Shown here: positions 36,437-45,969 of the stretch, piece by piece
How the letters are laid out: each line of letters opens with the position of its first letter
Numbering within the stretch: position 1 is the first letter of the stretch
Assembly: GCA_025526915.1 (NCBI GenBank)
Contig: JAHLKH010000082.1
Location: 47,452 to 111,451, forward strand
DNA length: 64,000 nucleotides
Direction: 5' to 3'
Origin: Entophlyctis helioformis
Taxonomy: Eukaryota; Chytridiomycota; Chytridiomycetes; Chytridiales; Chytriomycetaceae
Program-made: the position numbers and the translations under genes
The notes under the pieces: model-generated
What the model was told of the DNA's origin: nothing
The model's input: the letters and a program-made list of their open reading frames with translations, nothing else
Databases searched by the model: none

Positions 36437-36732
36437 GCCATACCATGGCCAAAGAGTGAGCTGCCTGTATACACTGCCCACATCAACAGGCATGCCACTA
36501 ACTGGTATGTGAGTCTGTCGGTCGATCGGGAAAGTCAGCGGCGGAAACAGCCTGATAGAATCCTGGTCACGTGTCATGTCACGTGACTACTCACCAGCTA
36601 TCCGACGATATCCAACATCGACGGATCGAGCCGGAGGTCCTCCACTCACATTCTCAGAGTAGGTGGCATGCTCGCAGATGTGCATCGCCCACTGACGTCC
36701 ATGCTGGCTGCTGACTCTATCGTCGTCATACG

Positions 36733-37958
36733 ATGCGCTCGCCGAAAGTTGCGATGCTCGCCTTGTTGGCATCATGTGTGGCATCGGCCGTCACTCGCAT
36801 CCTCACACATCCGATCGACACCGTCAAGAGCAGGCTGCAGGTTGGAGTGAATGTCGGCCCAGCCACCGACGTCGAGGGACAGCAGCAGCAGCAGCAGCAG
36901 CAACAATCGCTGCTTCCGGCCTTTCGCCACATCATCCAGACAGAAGGCTTCATGGCGCTGATGCAAGGTGCGTCCTGCTGTTGCACACACGCCATCGACA
37001 ACAGAATGCCCGCCTGACACATGCCCGCTGTGCACTTGCTGGCTGCAGGCCTGCCAGTCACACTGCTCTTCAGCCTGCCGGGTCTATCGGTCTATCTTGG
37101 AGTGTACGACGGCGCAAGTCTGTGGTTTGCACGGTCGCTTCAACTGCCGATCGGCGGCCTGATTGTGTCCACGCTGGCTGCCACCATCGCCGAGATGCTC
37201 AGGTACGGATGTGCTTTGATCGGCTCGCCTGGCTTGCGTTGGCCTCTGAGGGCAGCGCTGACTCGATGCATGCAACCAGCGCTCTCTTTTGGACGCCCAT
37301 GGAGATCATCAAGACGAGGCAGCAGGTTGCGGTGGCATTGCCTGGAGCCCCGCGGCATTCGCATCTCGATGCAACGTCGCTGGGCGAACACAGTCCGATC
37401 CTTTCAGCCAGCAATAGCAGCATCAACAGCACCAACAGCCATGCAGAATGTGCTGAATCAGCTGGCGACGAGGAGCCAAGGAAACCAACCGCGTTCGCCT
37501 CCAGATCAGCACTGCAACACGCACAATGGATCTATGCCAATGAGGGCATTTCCGGATTCTTCCAAGGCTACTGGCTCGGGCTCGCCGTCTTTGTGCCGTA
37601 CAGCATTGTGTACTTTGTTGTCTACGAGCAGCTCAAAGCAGCATCGGCGACGCAGTTCCACCACGGCGTGCAGGAGCAGCTATCGACATGGGACTATACA
37701 GCGTGCTCGGCCGTATCAGCCGCTGTTGCTGCGCTCGTGTCCAACGTGTTTGATGTTGTCAAGACGCGGTGGCAGGCACGGAGCCACGCGGTGACGCCAG
37801 CAGAATCAGCAGGCGCTGCCGGTGGCTCGGTGCTGGTGATGCTCAAGGAGACGGGAATGGGGACCGTGTTCCTGGCTGGTGCATGGGCACGTGTTGCGTG
37901 GGCAGTGCCAAGCGCTGTCCTCTCGTTCACCATCTACGAGCAATTAAAGCTGGCGTGA
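36733..37958 (+). CDS. mitochondrial carrier family protein, substrate unknown
   Basis: Inner-membrane carrier with three repeats: HPIDTVKSR, TPMEIIKTR and, in degenerate form, NVFDVVKTR (Pro replaced by Val). Exon 1 is 36733-36966, exon 2 about 37049-37201 and exon 3 about 37279-37958; both introns are GT-AG and splice in frame. A polyQ insert (36883-36906) sits in the first loop and a 40-residue Ser/Asn insert follows the second motif. The last helix reads RVAWAVPSAVLSFTIYEQ. I cannot assign a substrate; the closest impression is the SLC25A39/40/44 kind of carrier, weakly. The gene is divergent from the PPR gene with about 300 bp between starts. Confidence 0.75.
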
Positions 37959-38143
37959 ACCGTGACTTGAGATCTTGCCCAGCAGGTGCTGGGCAGACTC
38001 GATTCATTTCAAGTGCAATACAAAGGACGCACCGGTCAAGACAGCAGGATCACGCACGCAGACGCAGACGCACACGCGCACGGACACGCGAACCATCCGC
38101 CGACAGTCAGGTCCAACTGGACAACAACAACAGCCTCGCGTGA

Positions 38144-41046
38144 TCAGCACACAGCGGCAGTCTGGCCTGCATGCAGCGGCTGAAAGACAACTGCCGACGT
38201 GCTGCCATGAACGGCCGAGTCGCCGAAAGATGCAGTGGACGAACGGCGCGGCTTGAGCCATGACAGGAACCGTGGAAGGGCCAGCCACTTTCTGTGGTGA
38301 GATGATCGACTCGCCGGCTCCTGCGCCTGCTCCTGCTCCTTGGGCTTCTGGTCGGCAGCAGCGGAAGTGCCGTCGACACCGTCAGTGCCCATCGTGTTGT
38401 GGCCAGCACGGACTAGGCACGGCACTGGGACCGAAAGCAGCTGAGCACCGGCCATCAGATGTGTGCCAGCCATGTCCGGCAGACCACAATGCGCGTCAGC
38501 ACGGCTCTTGATGGGCGGTTTCTCAAAGTCATGGATCGACGCATTGCAGCTGCTGTTGATGATGGTGTTGGTGCCGGTGTTGGTGCCGCTGCTGGCTGCT
38601 CGTGACTGGTTCGCGGCCTGGGCAGTTAATACCAGGGATGGGGTCGACGAGAGCGGTGTCACCACGGTCGCAAGGGGCGCGACCATGGTCCAGTTGATCG
38701 TGGACGCCGATGACGTCACGTTGGTCTTGTACTTGTCCAGAGGCCGCGACGGCTTGAACAGCGTGCTGAGGATGTCAATGAAGCGCTTCTTGGTTGATTT
38801 CTTGTTGAGCGGCTGGTGTGGCGGTTCAATCGACGACGGGACTGCGGCCATGTGAGGGGTGGATGCGGACAGGAGCGACAGAGGGCCGTGGGTATCGGTG
38901 GTCAATGGTATAGGGACGACGGTATCAGCAGAGCCAGACACGTCGGATTGCGAAGACAGAGCCGTCAAGGGTAGCGACGCCTGCAATGCCAAGTGCGCGG
39001 CTGCGTCGTGGCCATGGTCGGGGCGGACATGAGCAGCATCAGTAGATGCGGCTGCGAGAGGGTTGGCAGTGGGGCCGGTGGGTATCGAGTGGTTAAACTG
39101 GTCGTGGGACGGCATGGGGCAAATGGCAAGGAACGAGTCGGTTGCCTTGAGGCGCGACTTGCCGACTGTGTCGAGCGACTTGGAGAGACAGTCGGTGCCA
39201 GACTCTTCGGCAAGCGGGGCCACGCTGTAGTGCTCGCGTACGCTTGGCAGCCTGGATGGCAGCGACTGGTGCTTGTCTGCAACGGTGCGCGACAAGGGGG
39301 CGTGCATTCTTGGTGGCGGTGGCTGTGGATCGGCGTTCAAATCTGTACTGGACGCATCAAGACGTGGACCGCTGCTCGACGAGCGGGCGTGGTCGTTTGC
39401 GAACACCATGACGTTGTGCGAAAACGAGACGCGGCGCCGTGACATGTCGCGACGCGGAAGAGTAGCTGGAACACGGGACAAACTCTCTGCGATCGCAGGA
39501 TGGATGGTCGACAGCTGGACGGGCAGCGACGGTGGAAGCGGTGGCGGCGCAAATGGGTTGTATCCAGGAGCGGTTTCGGCGGACAAGGGCACGGACTCGA
39601 CGCTGTCCTTGTCGTCATCGGACGCATCCGACGCATCCGATTCGACGGGCTCGACGGCAGGGAAGGACGGCGTGGCCATGGCCGTCCATACGAGTGCTGG
39701 CGTGCCAGATGCCGACGAGCCGGGCGATCCAGATGTCGTGGAGGGCGAGGTGCTTGGCGCTGGCGAAGTTGTCTCTGAGTCGGTTGGAGATGGCGACTCG
39801 ATGATGGGCTGGTGTGCAAGCGACGGGATTGGCATCGGTGTGGGAACATACGACGCGTCTGCAAACGACACACGGCGGCCCATGCGAGGAGGTGACGGCT
39901 TGAGAGCCGCTGCAGTTGCTGCTGCAGGCGAAGCTGCGGAGACGGCGCTTGCAGATGGAAACGGCTCTTGTGATGGCGCAAGATGGGGAGCATGCATACT
40001 GGAGAACGGGGGCGTTGTGAATGCGGTCGCGGGCTGGGCAGGAACAAACTCGGCTGACGCCGCAGGAGCCGTTGACGCTGCTGGAGCAGACGCGGCCGCC
40101 TCGGGCTCGGCAAAGAGATCGTCAGGGATATCCAGCAAGCCTCCGCCCTTGCTGCTCGTGTACATGCTCATTGTTGACGGTGCACTCTTTGTCAGCGGAG
40201 GGAATGGCGGACGTGCAGCAGCCAGATGACCTTCAGCCGCGTTGGACGCGTCCAGGGCGCAAGCGACCCGAGCAGCGACCCATCGTCGGCATTGGGAGCC
40301 TCGTCATTGGTCCACGCCCTGTTGACCGCCGTGATCTGCATCTTTTTGTACTGCCGAGACTGGCGGACCAGCGTGTACAGGCGGGTGATGCGAATCTGCT
40401 CCTCCTCGGGCGAGCAGTCGGTCATGTCGCCGCGCTTGGCCATGATTTGCTGGAAGATCTTGTCGTTGGCAATGGTGTCCATCATCTCCTTCTGGCGCGC
40501 CTTGGCAGCGATGGCTTTCGCTGCGAGCGACTCGTTGGAATCCGCCACGTCCGACTCGTCGTCCATGGCCGAGTCGTACGACTTGCTGCGACGGGCGTGG
40601 TGGCTTGGGCTTGGAGCCGTGTCAGACGGCCCTCGCACGTGGGGCTGCAAAGGCGTTCCTGTCGCCATCACTGACGCAGACAGGTGCAAAGACGACGACG
40701 ACGACGGCTCCAGCAGACCAGTGGATGTGGCTTCTGGAGCGCTTGCAGACGACGGGCGGAGAGGCTGGTCGCGATCAGCCAGTGGTGATGACTGCGCCAA
40801 AGCTGGCATGGAGATTTCGTGTGTGAACGGACGCGGCTGCAATTGTGTTTGCTGATGCATTGGGTGTGGCTGTTGACGGTCGCTCGTGGAGGCCCTTGGT
40901 GTTGTCGCCTTTGCGACTCGGGCAAACAGCTGGTGGATGAGCTGGAGTGGCGACGCTGCCGGTGCAGTGATCACGGGCGAGGCGGCAGCAGCAGCAACGG
41001 CGGCGACAGCAGCAGTCGACGAAGCGACAGAGAAGCGTTCCTGCAT
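38144..41046 (-). CDS. disordered protein with two RVxF (PP1-docking-like) motifs
   Basis: Read as one gene of about 960 residues. The 5' part (41046 to about 40265) has an Ala/Ser-rich start, RRSKSYDSAMDDE and a helical segment, EEEQIRITRLYTLVRQSRQ. Its frame then changes by one base near 40260 and continues as DASNAAEGH into the long 3' part. That part has RRVSFADASYV (about 39870) and RRRVSFSHNVMVF (about 39430), both matching the RVxF docking motif for protein phosphatase 1, and an amphipathic basic stretch, KKRFIDILSTLF (about 38790). The rest is Ser/Pro/Thr-rich. Two separate genes are possible but would leave only about 20 bp between them. Confidence 0.55.
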
Positions 41047-41483
41047 CGCCAGCGGCTGAGTGGTGCTGCTGTGATGGTAGTGCTGGCTGGATGGGAGGGA
41101 GGGGAGGGTGGTTGGTGATCATGCCAGCAATCAGCCTCGCAGTCGGCATTCAGCGGTGGCGTGGCCGTGCGTACCTTTTGATTGCGGGGAGCGGGCAGTC
41201 TGTGCACAGGGGGCGTTGCTGGGAGGCTGGCTGGATGGATGGGTCGGCGGCGGCTGTCGGGCGGGCGGGCAGGCGTACGTGTTACGGCAGCGGTAGGAGA
41301 GGGAGGTGCAATGACCGCCAGAGGTCGGTGTGCGATGGCTGTTGCGTGGTCTGGTATGTTTGCAGCACTTGATAAAAAGAGGAGAAAGGTGGTTGCGCAT
41401 CCACGGCTTCATCACTCTGCTCAAGCATCCGTGCTGGCGTGGTGCTTCAAACGCGCTGAAATGCGGACTATTTCGTTTTATTG
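41047..41483. other. intergenic, no gene seen
   Basis: Upstream region of the RVxF-motif gene and downstream of the next minus-strand gene. It holds GC-rich short repeats near 41220-41300 and an A-rich segment near 41370. No frame on either strand shows coding character. Confidence 0.5.
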
Positions 41484-43022
41484 CTAGCCATCGCCTGGCA
41501 CATGGAGAAGCGAGTGGTCAAAGACGTCGGGGTTCTTCTCGGCCATAAACTCGGCGTCAAAGCGTGCGGACATGATGGGCGTCAGCAACTGGATCTGGGC
41601 AAGTGTGATCGGGGTATCGGAAGGCGCGGCCTTGGGAGTGGGAACGAGGTAAATGTCGACAAACAGGGAAAGAAGGCCATCGATGAGGAAGTTGGACAGG
41701 CTGGTGTTGGCGCCAGCGGCACGGAGCGCCGAGTACAGGTCGCGGATAAAGACAGACTGGTATGGGAAAGCAAACTTGGCGCTGCCGCAGATCTTGGCGC
41801 TGGTGGATGTGGCCTGCGGGATCAGGTATGTATGGGGCTTGAGCATGTCGAGGGGCGTGAGCGGGGACCCGACAAGGGGGTAGCTGTGCACGTCGTCAAA
41901 GCCGTAGTGCACACAAAAGACGGTGCGGACGTCCGGGGTGAAGGGCGGGCTGCCCAGCGCGTCCGACTCGAACGCAATGATGCCTGTGAGCATGTGAGTC
42001 ATGGGCGACACGCCGAGGTGCACCAGCGTGACGGATCCCGTGCCTGGACGATGGAGGCGCAGCGGGACGCCACGCGTGAAACGGATGTCGTGAATGGCGC
42101 TCTCCTCCATGGCAAAGCTAGACTGCGGCGAAGGGGCATTGACGCTGATGGTGGGAACAGCGCGGGAGCGAGCCTCGGCAATGCGACCAGCCTCGACGAT
42201 CGACTCGGTCTCAAAGTGGGTCGCAACCAGCGAGTCTGAGCTGGCCGCCTTTGACGTTCTGGCCGTGCTGGTGCCTGTGAGGGGCAGGAGGGGGGCAGGA
42301 GCATGGACGGGCGAGCTGGGCGAGCTGGGCGGGGACAAGGGCAGGGCCGCGCGCGGCTTGAGCAGCTTTGCAGCAGGCTTGGCCATGGATGGCAGATGGG
42401 CATCGTCTTCTGAAACGGGCACGAGGGGCGAGCCTGGCTTGGCAAGCGTGGAAGACGCAGACGAGGGTCTGAGCAGGCGACGGAGCGATCGCAGGATGCC
42501 GCTCGAGGATGGCGGCTGCGCCAAGGGCGAGACTGGCGGAGGCGCCGGCGTCATGGGCAGGGCGGGTGTGGTGCGGCTGGCGTCGCTGCTGGCAGACAGG
42601 TCATCGATGTCGTTGAAGCACGTTGTTGCAGAGCTGGAGCTGGAGCTGGAGCTGGAATGGGCACTGTGGCTGGTGTTGCGGGAGCGGCTGGACTTTGGCG
42701 AGTTGGTGCCTTGGCTGCTGCTGCCCTGGCTGTTGCTGCGACTGCGGCCGGCAGGCTTTGTGCGTGGGCTGGAGCACGCCGTGTCGCCGGTGGTGTGTGG
42801 CGAGGAGTGTGCGCTGCCGGCGCTGGCACGGCGGGCAGCTTGCGACACGCTTGGCGACGGTGTGGATGCAGGTGCAGGCATGGGCGGTGTTGGCGCGAGC
42901 GCGCAGAGTGGTGCACTGCTCGGCACGGCGGCGCTGAAGGCATTGCTTGAGCGCGGGAGGGGCACGGGCAGGCGTGACGGAGGTGTGGCCATGATGGGCA
43001 GCGGGAGTGTCGCGGACATGGG
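41484..43022 (-). CDS. hypothetical protein with Ser-rich N-terminus and conserved-looking C-terminal domain
   Basis: About 510 residues in one frame. The start at 43022 (MSATLPLPIMATPP) is the first ATG before the low-complexity part; upstream the frame runs into a GC-rich repeat. The N-terminal 300 residues are Ser/Pro-rich with a poly-Ser tract (near 42650). The C-terminal 210 residues look globular, with IRFTRGVPLRLHRPGTG, VFCVHYGFDDVHSYPLVG and FLIDGLLSLFVDIYLVP. I recognise no family; a lipid-binding or beta-rich fold is only a guess. Confidence 0.6.
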   Translation of the reverse strand, partial: PMSATLPLPIMATPPSRLPVPLPRSSNAFSAAVPSSAPLCALAPTPPMPAPASTPSPSVSQAARRASAGSAHSSPHTTGDTACSSPRTKPAGRSRSNSQGSSSQGTNSPKSSRSRNTSHSAHSSSSSSSSSATTCFNDIDDLSASSDASRTTPALPMTPAPPPVSPLAQPPSSSGILRSLRRLLRPSSASSTLAKPGSPLVPVSEDDAHLPSMAKPAAKLLKPRAALPLSPPSSPSSPVHAPAPLLPLTGTSTARTSKAASSDSLVATHFETESIVEAGRIAEARSRAVPTISVNAPSPQSSFAMEESAIHDIRFTRGVPLRLHRPGTGSVTLVHLGVSPMTHMLTGIIAFESDALGSPPFTPDVRTVFCVHYGFDDVHSYPLVGSPLTPLDMLKPHTYLIPQATSTSAKICGSAKFAFPYQSVFIRDLYSALRAAGANTSLSNFLIDGLLSLFVDIYLVPTPKAAPSDTPITLAQIQLLTPIMSARFDAEFMAEKNPDVFDHSLLHVPGDG

Positions 43023-43089
43023 TATGCACAGGGCGGTGCTCGGTGTGGTGGTCAGTGTGTTGCGCAGTTGCAGGGCAAGCAGGCTCGCA

Positions 43090-43170
43090 CGGCGTGCGCG
43101 GGCGACGTGCGCGGGCGACGTGGGCGGGCGATGTGCGCGGGCGACGTGGGCGGGCGATGTGGCACAGCGA
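43090..43170. repeat. GC-rich 12-bp tandem repeat
   Basis: About six imperfect copies of a 12-bp unit (GCGCGGGCGACG and variants). It lies between the hypothetical gene at 41484-43022 and the first PRP6 fragment. Confidence 0.75.
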
Positions 43171-43389
43171 TCGCGAGCGGCATTCCTGATGCGCGCCGCG
43201 TGGCGCACTCGCGCGAAGGACGTCGAAGGACGTCGCGACCGGCGAGCAGGCGCCCGTCGGGTGCGCCACGTGCGCCGATCCGAGCCAAGAAGCCCTGATC
43301 AGAGCCGACGATTGGCAGGTCGTGATGGGCAGCCCAAGACTGCTGCGATGCCAGTGCCCGTCTGTGGGCTGGGTGTTGGAGCACGTCGC

Positions 43390-43800
43390 AACACGCACGG
43401 CCTCGCACCACAACTCAGGTGCATTCGGGTTGAGCAGCCGTGCTCGTTCAAGGGTCGCTCGTGCCTTGACCGGAAGGCCAGCGTCTTCTTCGAGCCGCGA
43501 CACCAGCAGCCACAGCGTCACAGACTTTGGTGCGCGTTCGAGTCCCTGCACATACACCTCGCGCGCGGCTGCACTATTGCCTTGGTCAGCGTGCAGGATC
43601 TGGCCCTTGATCATCCACAGCTTGTCAAAGGCAGGAAACTGCTTGAGGCCCTGCTCGAGCAGCTCGAGTGCCTCGTTGAACCGTCCCTGCTGCCGCTCAA
43701 ACACGACCGACTTCATCCACACACGCTCTGTGTTGGCACTCTTGCGTGCATCGCCAGCATCCTCCTCGACCGACATCTGATCTTGCGCTGAGATCCTCGC
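43390..43800 (-). pseudogene. PRP6: PRP6 fragment A (upstream HAT repeats)
   Basis: Encodes HAT repeats of the U4/U6.U5 tri-snRNP protein Prp6: ERVWMKSVVFERQQGRFNEA, KLWMIKGQILH, REVYVQGLERAPKSV and SRLEEDAGLPVKARA. Coding similarity stops abruptly after ELWCEAVRV (about 43395); beyond it the frame runs into unrelated sequence. Prp6 is usually around 900 residues and this piece covers about 135. No start or proper 3' end is present. Its last 120 bp are repeated in fragment B (45475-45598). A full gene is expected elsewhere in the genome. Confidence 0.8.
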
Positions 43801-44176
43801 CTCGCAGGCAAAGCAACACGCCGCACCACGCACTCGCAGATCATGGCGAGCACCGTGGCCGGCAGGCATTGCGCTCGCGTGGTGCACAGCGCACACGCCT
43901 CACCACGCATAGCGCATGCGACGCACAGCACCGCAGAGTGGCTCTGCAGGGGCTCGATGCGCTCGCATCCACCGTCTGTGCTCGCCATCACGCCATAGTT
44001 TTCCCGGAGTTAATCCTGCATTGTTCCTCTGTTTATCCTGCATTGTTCCTGCATGCTTGGCTTGTGTCAGCTGCGAGTACCCTTGCAGACGCCATGGTAG
44101 ACGGACTACGAAATGCAGCCTCAATGAGGCACAGCTCGGCCGAGGCAAAGCAAGCGCGGAGAAACAGCCACAATCC

Positions 44177-44186
44177 CAATAAAAAG
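44177..44186 (+). promoter_or_regulatory. possible TATA-like element of the SDR gene
   Basis: An AATAAAAAGG sequence lies about 90 nt before the ATG at 44276. It is followed by a CT/CA-rich leader (44220-44270), typical of strongly expressed fungal genes. Confidence 0.3.
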
Positions 44187-44275
44187 GCAGCCACTTCACC
44201 GCAGCCACTCTCATCCCATCAGCATCAACAACCAGTCCTCTCTCTCACTCTCACACACACTCACACACATTCGCC

Positions 44276-45067
44276 ATGTCCCACGGATACGACCTCGACT
44301 TTGTCGCCAAGCTCCCCGCTGACCTTGTGGGTCACGTCGCCGTCGTCACTGGCGGCTCGCGTGGCATCGGCCGTGCCGTGTCGCTCAAGCTCGCCTCTCT
44401 CGGCGCGTCCGTCATTGTCAACTATGCCGGCAACGCCGCTGCCGCTGCTGAGGTCGTGGACGCCATCACAAAGTCTGGTCGCGGCAAGGCGACCGCCGTC
44501 CAGGGCGACGTCTCCAAGGCCGAAGACGCTCAGCGCCTCATCGACGAGACCATCCGCATCTACGGCCGCCTCGACATTCTCGTCAACAACGTTGGTGTGT
44601 TCAGCGCGACGCCCATCCTCGACCACGACATTGAGGAGTTCCACCGCGTGGTGCGTGTCAATGTCAACGGCACGTTCCTGCCCACTCGCGCGGCCGTCAA
44701 GGTCATCCAGGACGGCGGCGTCATCATCAACATCTCGAGCGTGATCACCAAGGCGATCTACTCAGGCACATCTGTCCTCACAGCGACCAAGGGCTTTGTT
44801 GAGGCGTTTGCCCGCGCACTGGCCGTTGAGCTCGCTCCCCGCAAGATCCGTGTCAACACCGTGTCGCCTGGATACACCGTCACAGACCTGCTCACGTCCC
44901 TCGGCGATGGCATGGCCGAGACGGCCGCGCAGGCGTCCATCCTCAAGCGTCCTGGCACGGCAGAGGACATTGCCGAGTCTGTGGCTTTCCTTGCACACCC
45001 TCGCTCTGGCGCATGGATCACCGGCCAGAACATTGGTGCCAACGGCGGCATTGCCTTTGCTCTCTGA
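44276..45067 (+). CDS. short-chain dehydrogenase/reductase with altered active site
   Basis: Single-exon, 263 residues, the usual SDR length. The Rossmann start VAVVTGGSRGIGRAV binds NAD(P)H, NNVGVF is the structural NNAG-type motif, and VNTVSPGYTVTDLL follows the active site. The catalytic Ser fits (INISSV), and the Lys lies in TATKGFVEA. The residue four before this Lys, normally Tyr, is Leu (LTATK), so the classical YxxxK motif is incomplete. Codon use is strongly C-ending, unlike the neighbours, which suggests high expression. The gene sits between two PRP6 remnants. The substrate is unknown. Confidence 0.85.
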   Translation: MSHGYDLDFVAKLPADLVGHVAVVTGGSRGIGRAVSLKLASLGASVIVNYAGNAAAAAEVVDAITKSGRGKATAVQGDVSKAEDAQRLIDETIRIYGRLDILVNNVGVFSATPILDHDIEEFHRVVRVNVNGTFLPTRAAVKVIQDGGVIINISSVITKAIYSGTSVLTATKGFVEAFARALAVELAPRKIRVNTVSPGYTVTDLLTSLGDGMAETAAQASILKRPGTAEDIAESVAFLAHPRSGAWITGQNIGANGGIAFAL

Positions 45068-45179
45068 TCTGCCCTTTCGTTGTACGCCTTCTTGAAATGA
45101 ACCACTTCTGGACACTGCTTGTCGATCCTTTGCCATTCATGGCACCTTCAGCCACATGGTGTCATGCATTGCAGATCCA

Positions 45180-45610
45180 AGGATTCCATGCTGCATGCCG
45201 CATGTGTCGTCCAGATCCCGGTTGGTCTTGATGGCACGGTTGAACCAGCTGCGTGCCTTGTCAAGCTTGCGCTCGGCCCAGAACAGCTGCGCGACCGTCG
45301 TCACAACCACTGGGTCGTTTTCGCACTTTTGGAGTGCGTCCACAGACCGCGCGCGACGCTGCGGCCGTGCCTCGGTCGCAATCATCTGCGACCACAGCTG
45401 CCCGGATGTCGGACACGCCTGCAGTGCCTTGGCAAGCAGTGCCTTTGCCATCGGCTGGTTGTTGGAGCGCATCTCGACACGCACGGCCTCGCACCACAAC
45501 TCAGGTGCATTCGGGTTGAGCAGCCGTGCTCGTTCAAGCGTCGCTCGTGCCTTGACCGGAAGGCCAGCGTCTTCTTCGAGCCGTGACGCCAGCAGCCACA
45601 GTGCGGACAG
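45180..45610 (-). pseudogene. PRP6: PRP6 fragment B (downstream HAT repeats)
   Basis: Begins with WLLASRLEEDAGLPVKARA (shared with fragment A), then continues with later Prp6 repeats: MAKALLAKALQACPTSGQLW, RSVDALQKCENDPVV and LFWAERKLDKARSWFNRA. It ends near 45190 after NRDLDDT, inside the repeat series. Before the shared part (above about 45610) there is only a short tandem repeat. On the coding strand this downstream piece lies before fragment A, so the order is swapped relative to a normal PRP6 gene. No start or stop is in a normal context. Confidence 0.8.
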
Positions 45611-45619
45611 CTCCGACGG

Positions 45620-45705
45620 ACAGCTCCGACGGCCCGACGATGGCTGAGAGAACAATGGCGGGCCGACGATGGCTGAGAGGACGATGGCTGAGAGGAACGG
45701 GGCGT
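45620..45705. repeat. short tandem repeat next to PRP6 fragment B
   Basis: Three imperfect copies of a unit around CGACGATGGCTGAGAG, at the broken 5' end of PRP6 fragment B. It may mark a rearrangement breakpoint. Confidence 0.65.
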
Positions 45706-45969
45706 TGCCAATGAAGATGCCGCAGCCACCTGGCCGGCGCATGATGGAAAATTCAATCTTTTATCCCGACAACGCGCATGCTCATCGGCGCCAACCGTTG
45801 TCACACGTTCAAGCAAAATTGCTGCACATGCGCGCGTCGCCGGCCGTGATTCGCTGATGCAGCCGACCACGAGGCCGACGGTGCACAGGGACTGGGCCGC
45901 GACCAAATCCTTCATAAACCTCCACCGCTCCCCCAGGCGGTTTCTGCCCAGAACCTACACTTAGACAAG

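Noticed and set aside
43022..43896. Minus-strand frame continuing PRP6 fragment A into the hypothetical gene
   Set aside because: After about 43395 the translation matches neither Prp6 nor the downstream protein; it crosses a GC-rich tandem repeat.
44177..45067. SDR gene as a mobile-element insertion that broke PRP6
   Set aside because: The 120-bp duplication is exonic and the fragments are in swapped order, which fits tandem duplication plus deletion better than insertion; no terminal repeats or transposase seen.
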